Shown here: positions 8,202 to 16,186 of the stretch, in pieces
Layout of the letters: every line of letters starts with the position of its first letter
Numbering within the stretch: the stretch's first letter is position 1
Assembly (NCBI GenBank): GCA_002083395.1
Contig: LWDH01000047.1
Span: forward strand, 1-64,000
Length of the DNA stretch: 64,000 bases
Direction: 5' to 3'
DNA from: Proteobacteria bacterium SG_bin4
GTDB taxonomy: Bacteria; Pseudomonadota; Gammaproteobacteria; Burkholderiales; Nitrosomonadaceae
Position numbers and translations under genes: made by a program
The notes under the pieces: generated by a model
Databases searched by the model: none
Told to the model about the DNA's origin: nothing
What the model saw: only the letters and a program-made list of their open reading frames with translations

Positions 8202-10040
8202 CTAATGTCCGGCATATAACCGGTCAACCGCAGCTTTGTGTTGCTCAAAAACTTTTCCGCGTTTTAATTTGAGTGTCGGTGTCAATAACCCATTCTCCAC
8301 ACTCCAGGGTTCATCAATGACCGCTACCCGGCGGATTTTGGCATATCCGGGAAATTCACTGGTTTGCAGCGTTATCCGTTCCAGCAGAATTTCTTCCAGT
8401 TGCTGCCTTTGCTGATCGCCGGTCAAGTTCCCATCAACCCCATGCTGTGCCATAAAATCCTGCCATCGGGTTTTATTTAAAACAGCCAGGACACTTAAGT
8501 AAGAACGCGCTTCACCGATCAGCATGACCTGTTCAAACAGCGGATCCCGCAAAATTGCTGCTTCCATGTCGGCCGGCGGTACTTTCTCGCCAGTCGATAA
8601 CACAATGATTTCTTTCAAGCGCCCGGTAATGGTGACATGCCCTTGCTCGTCAATCGACGCAATATCCCCGGAATTCAGCCAGCCATCGGAAGAAATGATT
8701 GCTTTTGTAGCATCCGGATTATTCCAATAACCCAGCATCACATTAGGTCCATGAATCAGCAATGCATTATTCTCACCCAGTTTTACTTGCACTCCAGGAA
8801 TTGGCAACCCGACACTGGACGGCACATTATTGTCCACTCTGTTGGCGCACACGACCGGGCTGCTTTCGGTCATACCATACCCTTGCAGAATGGGTAATCC
8901 TAATCCGATAAAAACACGGGAAACTTGCGGTGATAATGCGGCACCGCCACTCATAGCGAACCGCAAACGTCCGCCCAATTTGTTCAATACCTTATCGGCT
9001 ACCAATTTCTTCAGCAGCGGCCACAAGCAGTGTGAGAATTGCCAGCTTCCCCTCCCTTGCTGGTATTCAAACCGGCTGTAACCCACATCGACTGCAAAGT
9101 TGAATAGCCATCTGGTGAAACCGGAACCTTCCACAAGTTTGGCACGAATGCCGGAAAATACTCGCTCGTAGATACGCGGCACAGAAATCAGCAAAGTTGG
9201 ACGAATCGTCAATAAATCTTCCTGCAATTGAGGTATTGAGCGGGCGTAGGCGATTGTCGCAGCTGCCATCATCGGCACATAGTAACCTGATGTGCGCTCA
9301 AACGTATGCGACAGCGGCAAAAAGGAAAGCAGCAAATCATCCGGCAACACCGGTATCACCTGCAAGCAACTAGCGGCATTGGACAAGATATTGTGATGAC
9401 TGAGCATTACACCCTTTGGCCGACCGGATGTTCCGGAGGTGTAGATAATTGTTGCAAGTGCATGGGGATCAGCGGGGATATGTTTTACAGCGCCGGCTTG
9501 GACTGCCAGCCAATCCTTAGCAGCAATCACTCGAACGCTATCGCATGGATCGACGCAATCCGGTTCCAGAGGCCGCAGAATAACCACTCGCTGCAATCCT
9601 GCAATTTCATGTTGAATATTTAAGAATTGCCGCCATTGATGCGCGTTTTCCAACAGCAACACCTTAACACCTGCATCATTGATCACATACGCAGCATTCT
9701 CTACGCGGTCATCGGTATATAAAGGAATCACCACTAAGCCAAGACCCAAGGCCGCTTGTTCGAACATCACCCATTCCGGAGAATTCTTCATCATGACCGC
9801 CACGCGGTCGCCGGGTGCCAGTGATTCTTTCTCCAAAGCAGCTTGCCAGCGCGCTACGAACTGATCCATTTGCGCCCAGGTATAGTCGGCCCATTCCTCG
9901 CTGATCGGGTTGAAATACCGGTAAGCCGGCTTGTCCGGCGTACGCTGCACGCGTTCATGAAAAAGACCATCCAGCGTTTTAGCTTTTTCTACTGGAATAA
10001 TATCGATTATTTCACCGTGTTCCTGTTGCGGTACGTTCAT
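8202..10040 (-). CDS. Long-chain acyl-CoA synthetase (AMP-forming)
   Basis: This 612-residue adenylate-forming enzyme should activate long-chain fatty acids to acyl-CoA. The AMP-binding signature IIYTSGTSGRPKGVMLSH is near residue 200, GYGMTESSPVV is the A5-type motif, and SGDIASIDEQGHVTITGR holds the ribose-binding aspartate and hinge. The size and FLPLSHTFERTSGY block match the FadD15/FAA1 long-chain subfamily. It lies 72 bp downstream of the fadE-type gene on the same strand, so activation and first oxidation of fatty acids are probably coexpressed. Confidence 0.9.
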   Translation of the reverse strand: MNVPQQEHGEIIDIIPVEKAKTLDGLFHERVQRTPDKPAYRYFNPISEEWADYTWAQMDQFVARWQAALEKESLAPGDRVAVMMKNSPEWVMFEQAALGLGLVVIPLYTDDRVENAAYVINDAGVKVLLLENAHQWRQFLNIQHEIAGLQRVVILRPLEPDCVDPCDSVRVIAAKDWLAVQAGAVKHIPADPHALATIIYTSGTSGRPKGVMLSHHNILSNAASCLQVIPVLPDDLLLSFLPLSHTFERTSGYYVPMMAAATIAYARSIPQLQEDLLTIRPTLLISVPRIYERVFSGIRAKLVEGSGFTRWLFNFAVDVGYSRFEYQQGRGSWQFSHCLWPLLKKLVADKVLNKLGGRLRFAMSGGAALSPQVSRVFIGLGLPILQGYGMTESSPVVCANRVDNNVPSSVGLPIPGVQVKLGENNALLIHGPNVMLGYWNNPDATKAIISSDGWLNSGDIASIDEQGHVTITGRLKEIIVLSTGEKVPPADMEAAILRDPLFEQVMLIGEARSYLSVLAVLNKTRWQDFMAQHGVDGNLTGDQQRQQLEEILLERITLQTSEFPGYAKIRRVAVIDEPWSVENGLLTPTLKLKRGKVFEQHKAAVDRLYAGH

Positions 10041-10112
10041 TTCATCAAACCTCAGACAACGGACAACATAAGTTTACAGCGCCTCGGGATTAGTTGTTCA
10101 CGCAGAACCCCA

Positions 10113-12605
10113 TCACGGCTTCCCTTGCTCTTCCGCAACCGCAAGCTCAGTTGCCGGCTCAATGCTTTCAGATTGCCCGGTAACTTCTGCATTCCCGGTG
10201 CTTCTTTGCGATGCCGCACGTTTGCTGCCGCCTGCCTTCGCCGCATCATTCTTAATGTTTTGAAGCGCTTTTTCACCGCTTGAACTGGTTTTTGCTTCTG
10301 CGCCCAGATCGGGAGAGAAATCATCCACTTTTACAACCCGGTTGCGCAATTCATTCATTTTATTCAGCAGAGCCGCTTCTTCCGCAGTGATTATATGATT
10401 TTGCAACGCTTGCGCGATCTGCTGGCCGCCGTATTCAGTCACTTTATGTGATTTAACCGCTTGACGCAGCTTGGTTTCGATAGCCCCGCCCTCGATCACG
10501 CACTGCAATGCTTGCTCTAAATCGGCCAATGGCTCATGCTCTGTTACCGGCAGGTAGATCCCGAATGTCAACCGGTCGCGCACTGCACCCGGTTCCATCA
10601 TAAGCTTCGCTACTTCATGCGTTAACGCATCGGTTGGCGGTTTACAGCGTTTACCCAACGGAAACATCAATCCCCGTAACAACCAGCCCACAACCACCGG
10701 TACCGGGAAATTGGTCAGAAACTCATCCAGCGCTTGCTGCAAGCGATAAAGCGCGTCCTGCATCGACCAATGCAGCAATGGCAAATCTGCACTCGGGCGA
10801 TAATCATCTTCGAACCGCTTTAAAGTTGCCGAGCACAGATACAACATACTCAGCATATCTCCCAAGCGGGCGGACAATCGCTCTCTGCGTTTCAGCGACC
10901 CTCCAAGCCACATCAACCCGATATCGGCGATACAGGCAAAGCTGGCGGAAAATCGCGCCAACTGACGGTAATAATCAGCCGTCTCTGGCGCGCAATTATC
11001 CGGCGCATTGGTCTTGATAAATTTACCGGCGAGCGCGTACATCATACTATTGCCAATATTTCTGAGAGTATATTTGGCGTGACCGACCAATGCCTCGTCA
11101 AAAACCAGTATGGCACGGTCGGGATTATTGTCATGCGCGGCATTCACTTCTTTTAACAGATAAGGATGGCATCGAATCGCGCCTTGACCGAAAATAATCA
11201 TATTGCGCGTCAAAATATTGGCGCCTTCGACTGTAATGCTCACCGGAATCTGCTGGTAGGTACGCCCAAGGTAATTCCGCGGGCCGATACAAATCCCCTT
11301 GCCGCCGTGAATGTCCATCGCATCGTTAATTGCCTGACGGCCGCGCTCGGTCAAATGATACTTAACGATCGCCGATATTACCGATGGTTTTTCGCCTAGA
11401 TCGACAGCGCCAGCGGTCATGACACGAGCCGCATCCATCATGTAGGTATTACCGCCAATGCGCGCCAATGCTTCTTCGATACCTTCAAAATACCCGATAG
11501 GGACTTTGAACTGCGTGCGCACCCTGCTATAGGCGCCGCTGGTTCGGGCTGCCAATTTTGCAGCGCCTACGCTAGTCGCTGGCAATGAAATCGAGCGGCC
11601 CGCAGCAAGACAGTTCATCAGCATCTTCCACCCTTGACCAACGCCCTCGGGGCCGCCGATAATCCAATCCATCGGGATGAAAACTTCTTTACCCCAGTTC
11701 GGGCCGTTCTGAAATGCACCGTTCAATGGATAGTGCCGGCGTCCGATATGAACTCCCGGTGTATGGGTCGGAATCAATGCCAACGTAATCCCCAAATCCT
11801 CTTCGCCGCCAAGCAACCGATCCGGGTCATACAATTTGAAAGCCAACCCTAAAATGGTTGCGACCGGACCTAAAGTGATATAGCGTTTTTCCCAAGTCAC
11901 TCGCATGCCGAGCACGTCGGGCCTGCCATCGAATTCGCTACGGCAGACAATCGCAAAATCCGGCATCGATCCGGCATCCGATCCGGCATGCGGAGAAGTC
12001 AATGCAAAGCAAGGCACTTCCAGGCCTTTGGCAAGCCGCGGCAAATAATATTGTTTTTGTTCGTCCGTTCCATAATGCAGCAATAATTCAGCCGGCCCTA
12101 ACGAATTTGGCACCATCACCGTTACCGCAGCCGAGCCGCTGCGGGAGCCGATTTTCATCACCACTTCCGAATGCGCCAATGCTGAAAATCCATAACCGCC
12201 GTACTGCTTGGGAATGATCAATCCAAAAAAGCCTTTATCCTTGATAAACTGCCAGACTTCCGGCGGTAAATCTTTCAACTCGTGGGTAATCTTCCATTCG
12301 TCCAGCATCGCGCACAGTTCTTCCACCGGGCCATCCAGAAACGCTTGCTCTTCCGCGGTCAATTGCGGTTTAGGATACGCCAGCAACTTCTTCCAATCCG
12401 GTTTGCCGCTGAATAAATCGCCTTCCCACCAAACAGTTCCGGCATCCAAAGCTTCCTGCTCGGTTTGCGAAATCTGCGGCAACATTTTGCGAAAAACCTT
12501 CAATAGCTGACCGGTAACCAAAAATCGGCGGATCGCGGGAATTCCCAAAATCACACCGGCAGTTACAACAAGAAACAAGAAGATATAGAAGAGAAACAGG
12601 AGCAT
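10113..12605 (-). CDS. fadE: FadE-type acyl-CoA dehydrogenase with extended tail
   Basis: This large acyl-CoA dehydrogenase (about 830 residues; E. coli FadE is 814) introduces the alpha-beta double bond in fatty acyl-CoA. Two hydrophobic N-terminal segments starting at MLLFLFYIFLF fit FadE membrane anchoring, so I prefer the ATG at 12605 over the one at 12647. The FALTSPHAGSDAGSMPDF and GGKGICIGPRNYLGRTYQ blocks are typical. The last 60 residues (AKTSSSGEKALQN to EEQGKP) are low-complexity and look disordered, beyond the usual FadE end. A 143-bp MITE begins about 95 bp upstream of the start. Confidence 0.9.
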   Translation of the reverse strand: MLLFLFYIFLFLVVTAGVILGIPAIRRFLVTGQLLKVFRKMLPQISQTEQEALDAGTVWWEGDLFSGKPDWKKLLAYPKPQLTAEEQAFLDGPVEELCAMLDEWKITHELKDLPPEVWQFIKDKGFFGLIIPKQYGGYGFSALAHSEVVMKIGSRSGSAAVTVMVPNSLGPAELLLHYGTDEQKQYYLPRLAKGLEVPCFALTSPHAGSDAGSMPDFAIVCRSEFDGRPDVLGMRVTWEKRYITLGPVATILGLAFKLYDPDRLLGGEEDLGITLALIPTHTPGVHIGRRHYPLNGAFQNGPNWGKEVFIPMDWIIGGPEGVGQGWKMLMNCLAAGRSISLPATSVGAAKLAARTSGAYSRVRTQFKVPIGYFEGIEEALARIGGNTYMMDAARVMTAGAVDLGEKPSVISAIVKYHLTERGRQAINDAMDIHGGKGICIGPRNYLGRTYQQIPVSITVEGANILTRNMIIFGQGAIRCHPYLLKEVNAAHDNNPDRAILVFDEALVGHAKYTLRNIGNSMMYALAGKFIKTNAPDNCAPETADYYRQLARFSASFACIADIGLMWLGGSLKRRERLSARLGDMLSMLYLCSATLKRFEDDYRPSADLPLLHWSMQDALYRLQQALDEFLTNFPVPVVVGWLLRGLMFPLGKRCKPPTDALTHEVAKLMMEPGAVRDRLTFGIYLPVTEHEPLADLEQALQCVIEGGAIETKLRQAVKSHKVTEYGGQQIAQALQNHIITAEEAALLNKMNELRNRVVKVDDFSPDLGAEAKTSSSGEKALQNIKNDAAKAGGSKRAASQRSTGNAEVTGQSESIEPATELAVAEEQGKP

Positions 12606-13105
12606 GATGATTTTCCCCGTAGTGAAAAAAGCCCAGCCACATAGCAAACTTGACTTTTCGATTGTACAAACCCGGATCCTGATTGAATCCGGCTTCTGCT
12701 AAGGAGGCGCTGATTAATTCGACGAACGGGAGGAAGCACGAGGCGCACGGAACGCAGCAACCGAGACATATCAACAAGATAGGCGAGGATGCGAGCACCG
12801 CGCAACGAAGTGATTCGTTCGTGCAGTCAGTTAATCAGCGTTTCCCTAAAAAACTTACAGCTTCAAATTTACATGATATTCGCTCAAACCCCTACTTTAA
12901 AGCAGAAGTTTCGCTAATCGATTGTTGTGAAATTTAGACACCCGGGGCGATATTTTTCTAGCGCCGATGGTGACGCCTGTATAGCTCGAGAAATATTGGT
13001 AGTTCAGCACTGCATAACGATACCGTTCAAGGCAAACTGGATTACCAGCAACAAATCCCAGTAACCATATAATTTTCTGAAAAATATTGAATAAGGAAAT
13101 TGAAA
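12606..13105. other. Intergenic region with MITE copy 1
   Basis: About 500 bp between fadE and the porin terminator. It contains MITE copy 1 (12703-12845) with its flanking CTAA repeats. The remaining 12850-13105 stretch shows no convincing gene or conserved site. An open frame across 12683-12937 on the plus strand runs through the MITE and is not thought to be a gene. Confidence 0.6.
12703..12845 (+). mobile_element. 143-bp IS5-like MITE, copy 1
   Basis: The element begins GGAGGCGCTGATTAA and ends with the inverted repeat TTAATCAGCGTTTCC (13 of 15 positions match). It is flanked by perfect direct repeats CTAA at 12699-12702 and 12846-12849. It has the same 143-bp length as the copies at 30400 and 36278. 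The GG ends, and a 4-bp YTAA duplication matching the YTAR target of the IS5 subgroup, suggest mobilisation by an IS5-type transposase, none of which is in this window. In plus orientation it is open in one frame (reading ALINSTNGRKHEAHGTQQPR). Confidence 0.8.
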
Positions 13106-13134
13106 ATAAAAAAGCGCCCTCTGGCGCTTTTTTA
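13106..13134 (-). terminator. Terminator of the porin gene
   Basis: A GCGCC/GGCGC stem with a CTCT loop (13114-13127), flanked by A6 on the left and T7 on the right, so it can act in both directions. It lies about 20 bp past the porin stop codon on the minus strand. Confidence 0.85.
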
Positions 13135-13149
13135 CCCGTTCAACTCAGC

Positions 13150-14349
13150 TTAGAAATTATGCCGCATACCGGCAGACCAGATATTCATATCCCGGAAGAA
13201 ATCCGATGCGCCACTGCCGACCATCACTCGTTGGTAGCCGCCGAACAAACTCGAACGGCTGCTCAAATTGTGGATCACACCCACCGTGAATTGGCTCGTT
13301 TCACGTTTTCCTGACAAAGCCGTTGCATGCGCGTGCGACATCCCGCCTTGGGCGACAAAGCTGGTATTGCCCCAGTCATACTGTCCGCCGGCAAACCACA
13401 GATTACCGTCACCACCCATGTTCATAGCGGAATTACATTGTCCGCGTGAATCCAGCGAACCTGTCGCCGGATCACCCAATGCCGCCTGGTTGGTACAGGT
13501 TGCGGCGCCGACTGCATTATTGACGTTTTCATACTGGCCATTTAGTTTGAAGTTTTGCCAGCTCCAAGAAGCGCCGCCACGCCAAACGTGTTCATTGTTT
13601 GTCAATCCTTGAGCGATTCTTTGGCGAGCACTGACATTATCCCGGGAATAGCCGCCGAATACCGCAAAGTGGTGATCTCTCAAGCTGGTATCGTATTTAC
13701 CCGCAACTTGAAAATCCCATTCACCGTCTTCACCGCCGGAATTGGTTTGACTGCCTGGGAATCCGCCGTTTGGCGCGATGAAATTCGCCGGATCCAGACG
13801 ATTGGAATCGCCCGGCATTAACAATCCGGCAAAGCTGAAACCGTCGACTTTAGGTGAATCGTAACGGATTGCGCTGTTTACAAAACCCATTGCACCAGCA
13901 CCCAAGCCATTTGCGGAAGCGGTCATGGTGCCGCCGCTACCGGCCGCTTGCAAGGTCGTGTAAGCAAACGGATCGATGGTCATGCCGCCGGCAAAATCTT
14001 TGAACGGCGATTGCACGCGGCCAAATTTGACTTCACCCCACTGATCGCCGGCGAGCGCTACCCAGCGCTCACGCGCTCCGCCCAGATTACCTGCGCCGGT
14101 ATTGAAACCATATTCGACACGCGCTTTGACTTTAAAACCGCTGCCCAGGTTTTCGGTCACATGCGCCCCCATTTTTGAGCGGCCGGTATCGTCGCCGATC
14201 AGAGCTTGGCTGCTTTGACCATCGCGGTTAACGGTTGCATACTCGGCTTGCAAACTCCCAAACAGGGTTAAATTTGTTCCTTGCGCTAACGCAGCCGCCG
14301 GCATGGCAAATACACCGGTCATCGCTAACGCCATCAGTTTTTTCTTCAT
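13150..14349 (-). CDS. Outer-membrane porin (Gram-negative type 4)
   Basis: The start at 14349 gives a clean signal peptide (KKKLMALAMTGVFAMPAAALAQ, cleavage after ALA) and has GGAG upstream; the longer reading from 14460 adds 37 residues without signal character. The mature part begins NLTLFGSLQAEY and ends in the aromatic RHNF, both typical of 16-strand trimeric porins of betaproteobacteria (OmpC/PorB-like). KFGRVQSPFKDFAGG marks the loop 3/strand region. It should allow passive diffusion of small solutes; selectivity cannot be read. It has its own terminator, and no partner gene is close. Confidence 0.9.
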   Translation of the reverse strand: MKKKLMALAMTGVFAMPAAALAQGTNLTLFGSLQAEYATVNRDGQSSQALIGDDTGRSKMGAHVTENLGSGFKVKARVEYGFNTGAGNLGGARERWVALAGDQWGEVKFGRVQSPFKDFAGGMTIDPFAYTTLQAAGSGGTMTASANGLGAGAMGFVNSAIRYDSPKVDGFSFAGLLMPGDSNRLDPANFIAPNGGFPGSQTNSGGEDGEWDFQVAGKYDTSLRDHHFAVFGGYSRDNVSARQRIAQGLTNNEHVWRGGASWSWQNFKLNGQYENVNNAVGAATCTNQAALGDPATGSLDSRGQCNSAMNMGGDGNLWFAGGQYDWGNTSFVAQGGMSHAHATALSGKRETSQFTVGVIHNLSSRSSLFGGYQRVMVGSGASDFFRDMNIWSAGMRHNF

Positions 14350-14843
14350 CCTGCAGTTCTCCAAAAAATCGATCGGACTCAGTTTCCGCCACGCGAGGCG
14401 GAATAACTCGGTAATAATAAGACTGAAATGATGCGGCTTTGTCTCTGTTGATCCGCTCACACTTCAAAAAATGCAACAATAGGGTTATTTGGATTTCCCG
14501 GTCAGAAAATCCGGGCTGATTGTGCCTAAGCGCTTCAGCTTCTGCAAGGATTATTTAAAAAGCTGCTTTTACTAAACTAAAAGAATCTTCTTTAAAATTC
14601 AATTAAAAGCCTTGCATCGCGCCCAGGAGGTAATTTGGGCGCAATACAAGGCTTACTTTCTCATACATGAAAATTGCCGCGGAAACACTGAAAGATTGTC
14701 ACGCTCATGCTGCGTTTCATCAGGCAGCATGCAAAATGGGCCTTTACGCTGATGCAGCGTATTGCCGTAATTCTGTCCGATTATATCGGGCACATTGGAT
14801 TGTTCAGTATTTCCAGATTCTTTTCAAATCAAACACATTCGAT
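14350..14843. other. Intergenic region upstream of the porin
   Basis: About 490 bp that hold the porin leader/promoter area, a CCCGG/CCGGG inverted repeat at 14497-14515, and the long hairpin at 14607-14654 that serves the PEP-CTERM gene further right. Nothing recognisable was found between 14655 and 14843; small open frames there do not look coding. Confidence 0.5.
14607..14654 (-). terminator. Two-part hairpin terminator
   Basis: AAGCCTTG pairs with CAAGGCTT and, inside it, GCGCCC pairs with GGGCGC. On the minus strand the stem is followed by TTTTAATTG and then more T-rich sequence. It lies about 190 bp beyond the stop of the PEP-CTERM gene at 14844. Confidence 0.7.
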
Positions 14844-15638
14844 TCAAATCAACCGGCGGCGGCGAGCGCTAAAGCCGAGCAGCCCTAAACCGGCCAGCAG
14901 CATCGCATAGGTTTCAGGTTCCGGAACGACCGCTACCATGCCTTCGATACCTAACGCAGTGAACGGCGCGGATGAATTGAAGTAATCGGTGCCGCCGACA
15001 AAAATCGAATAATCACCCGCCGACAAATGGAAGACTTTCGATACCATGTGATCGGCCAAGCCATCGGCGCCGGGAATCACGCCGGTGCCATAGTCAATGC
15101 CAAGGCCGTCATAGGCATGGCCTACATAAGTAAACGCGCTGGCCGGATCGTTGTTATCGTTGGTAATGCTCCAATCGGTCAACGCACGAAATGAGCCTTC
15201 GGTCAATCCAACGCCGCCGACCGCATCGCGAATAGCAACAGAACCTACCGCGAAGTCATGATCGGCCGCAAACGGCGCTACGTGCGCCAGTCCTTTGTAG
15301 AGGCTGAAGCCAGGCATAATGCCGGCGATCACGGAAGCCCCGGTCGAGGTAACATAAGCTTGTTCCTTGAAAGAGATTTTGACATCGGCATCATTTTCCA
15401 ATGTAAAGCGGTAAGCTCTCGTACGATGGGAATCGCCCCAATCCGCATCGGTGCCGTCTATCCAGCCGTGCCAGCCCGAAGCCGATTGATTGGAAATGGT
15501 GCTGGATGCAGCAGTGGTACCTGTGAATGTTCCGAAATCACGTCCGCCGTAGCCAATGTGCGCCATCGCAGGCACTGAAGTCAGGCCGGCAACTAATAAA
15601 GCGTATTTCAATGTTTTGTTGATTAATTTATTTTTCAT
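14844..15638 (-). CDS. PEP-CTERM sorted surface protein
   Basis: The 264-residue protein has an N-terminal signal peptide (cleavage after PAMA) and ends with the PEP-CTERM sorting signal: VPEPETY, a hydrophobic helix AMLLAGLGLLGF and a basic tail SARRRRL. Such proteins are processed by an exosortase and exported in bacteria that make exopolysaccharide. The body resembles other FxDxF/PEP-CTERM proteins of unknown function, with a beta-rich YRFTLENDADVKISF segment. It is divergent from the PEP-CTERM gene at 16187. Its promoter (15725-15770) carries the shared 17-bp palindrome, and a leader hairpin stands before the start. Confidence 0.85.
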   Translation of the reverse strand: MKNKLINKTLKYALLVAGLTSVPAMAHIGYGGRDFGTFTGTTAASSTISNQSASGWHGWIDGTDADWGDSHRTRAYRFTLENDADVKISFKEQAYVTSTGASVIAGIMPGFSLYKGLAHVAPFAADHDFAVGSVAIRDAVGGVGLTEGSFRALTDWSITNDNNDPASAFTYVGHAYDGLGIDYGTGVIPGADGLADHMVSKVFHLSAGDYSIFVGGTDYFNSSAPFTALGIEGMVAVVPEPETYAMLLAGLGLLGFSARRRRLI

Positions 15639-15663
15639 AACAGACCCTAAAAAACTGACTTGA

Positions 15664-15699
15664 ATACTAAAAACGCGGGAAATTTTTCTTATTCCCGCA
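15664..15699 (-). promoter_or_regulatory. Leader hairpin, terminator-like
   Basis: On the minus strand GCGGGAA pairs with TTCCCGC across a short A-rich loop and is followed by GTTTTTAG. It lies in the 5' leader about 35 bp before the start at 15638 and downstream of the predicted promoter, so it could act as an attenuator. No alternative pairing was identified. Confidence 0.4.
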
Positions 15700-15724
15700 A
15701 CCGAACGTTGGCCAACGCGCCCGC

Positions 15725-15770
15725 AGTATTGATCAAAGTCTTTAGAGGGTCAATGCGGTAAATTGTCGCA
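15725..15770 (-). promoter_or_regulatory. Palindrome-linked promoter of PEP-CTERM gene 14844
   Basis: Read on the minus strand, the 17-mer TGCGACAATTTACCGCA (15754-15770) is followed at once by a -35-like TTGACC (15748-15753) and, 17 bp on, by AATACT (15725-15730). The same order and spacing recur at 15893, 29188, 32178 and 45813. Confidence 0.65.
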
Positions 15771-15892
15771 CCCCCCGATGCCAGCTTCATCAGCCAGACT
15801 AATTAGTGGGCCTATTTACAACAAATAAACAATAGCTTATTTTCACCGACAAACGCTACGCCCGGCGAATGCATTGAGCGGATAGATACGAT

Positions 15893-15938
15893 GCGACAAT
15901 TTGTCGCATTGTTTTTTTCCAGATTTCAAAGAAAATAA
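15893..15938 (+). promoter_or_regulatory. Palindrome-linked promoter of PEP-CTERM gene 16187
   Basis: A perfect palindrome TGCGACAATTTGTCGCA (15893-15909; 19 bp if the flanking A and T are counted) is followed directly by TTGTTT (15910-15915) and an A/T-rich -10 candidate GAAAAT or AAAATA at 15932-15938. The operator is clear; the -10 is weak. Confidence 0.65.
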
Positions 15939-15954
15939 GGATGTACAAGAATAG

Positions 15955-16054
15955 CCACCCTTGCCGCAAGGCAAGTCCGGAAAACCACAGGGTCTTTGCA
16001 ACGAAGACAGCCTGGTTGCCTCCCTGAATGACGGGGAGTATCTGAAATTTGGCG
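15955..16054 (+). ncRNA. Structured leader RNA, GEMM/c-di-GMP-I-like candidate
   Basis: The leader has a CTTGCC/GGCAAG stem closed by a GCAA tetraloop, then TCCGGAAAACC, an AACCA/TGGTT helix enclosing GGTCTT and AAGAC, and a CTCCC/GGGAG stem. The same series occurs upstream of the PEP-CTERM gene at 28885 with compensatory changes. The blocks CCGGAAARCC, GGGTCTT and AGCCNGGTTGCC resemble c-di-GMP-I riboswitches, but CGCAAAGCC is changed to CGGAAARCC and the 5' ligand-binding part is not clear. It may be a variant or an unrelated structured RNA. It lies 132 nt before the start codon. Confidence 0.55.
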
Positions 16055-16186
16055 TAGGAAATTATGCGTCCTATCCAGAACGTCATTCAAAAAAGAGGCG
16101 CTGTCAATTGGCCGTTTCCCAAAGCAGCAAACAATTAACGGCGCCTTGAAATCAAACAAATAAATGCATTTTTTGGAGAATTAACT

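Larger units (their letters stand above)
15639..16186. promoter_or_regulatory. Divergent regulatory region of two PEP-CTERM genes
   Basis: 548 bp between divergent PEP-CTERM genes. It holds two opposite-facing promoter modules (15725-15770 minus; 15893-15938 plus), each with the 17-bp palindrome directly against the -35 box. A leader hairpin for the left gene and a conserved structured leader RNA (15955-16054) for the right gene complete it. The parts are listed separately. Confidence 0.7.

Noticed and set aside
8089..8205. Possible 38-codon ORF on the plus strand starting MPNPFADLSSENYL
   Set aside because: No ribosome-binding site, no recognisable family, and it overlaps the end of the acyl-CoA ligase gene by three bases; too short to support.
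12683..12937. Open frame on the plus strand near fadE
   Set aside because: Most of it is MITE copy 1 read in its open frame; it has no ribosome-binding site and no host gene.
13087..14479. Many overlapping open frames on the plus strand across the porin gene
   Set aside because: They are antisense shadows of the minus-strand porin, with no family features.
15699..15716. TTGGCC...TTGC motif considered as a sigma-54 promoter of PEP-CTERM gene 14844
   Set aside because: Spacing between GG and GC is 13, not 10, and the site is downstream of the better promoter at 15725.
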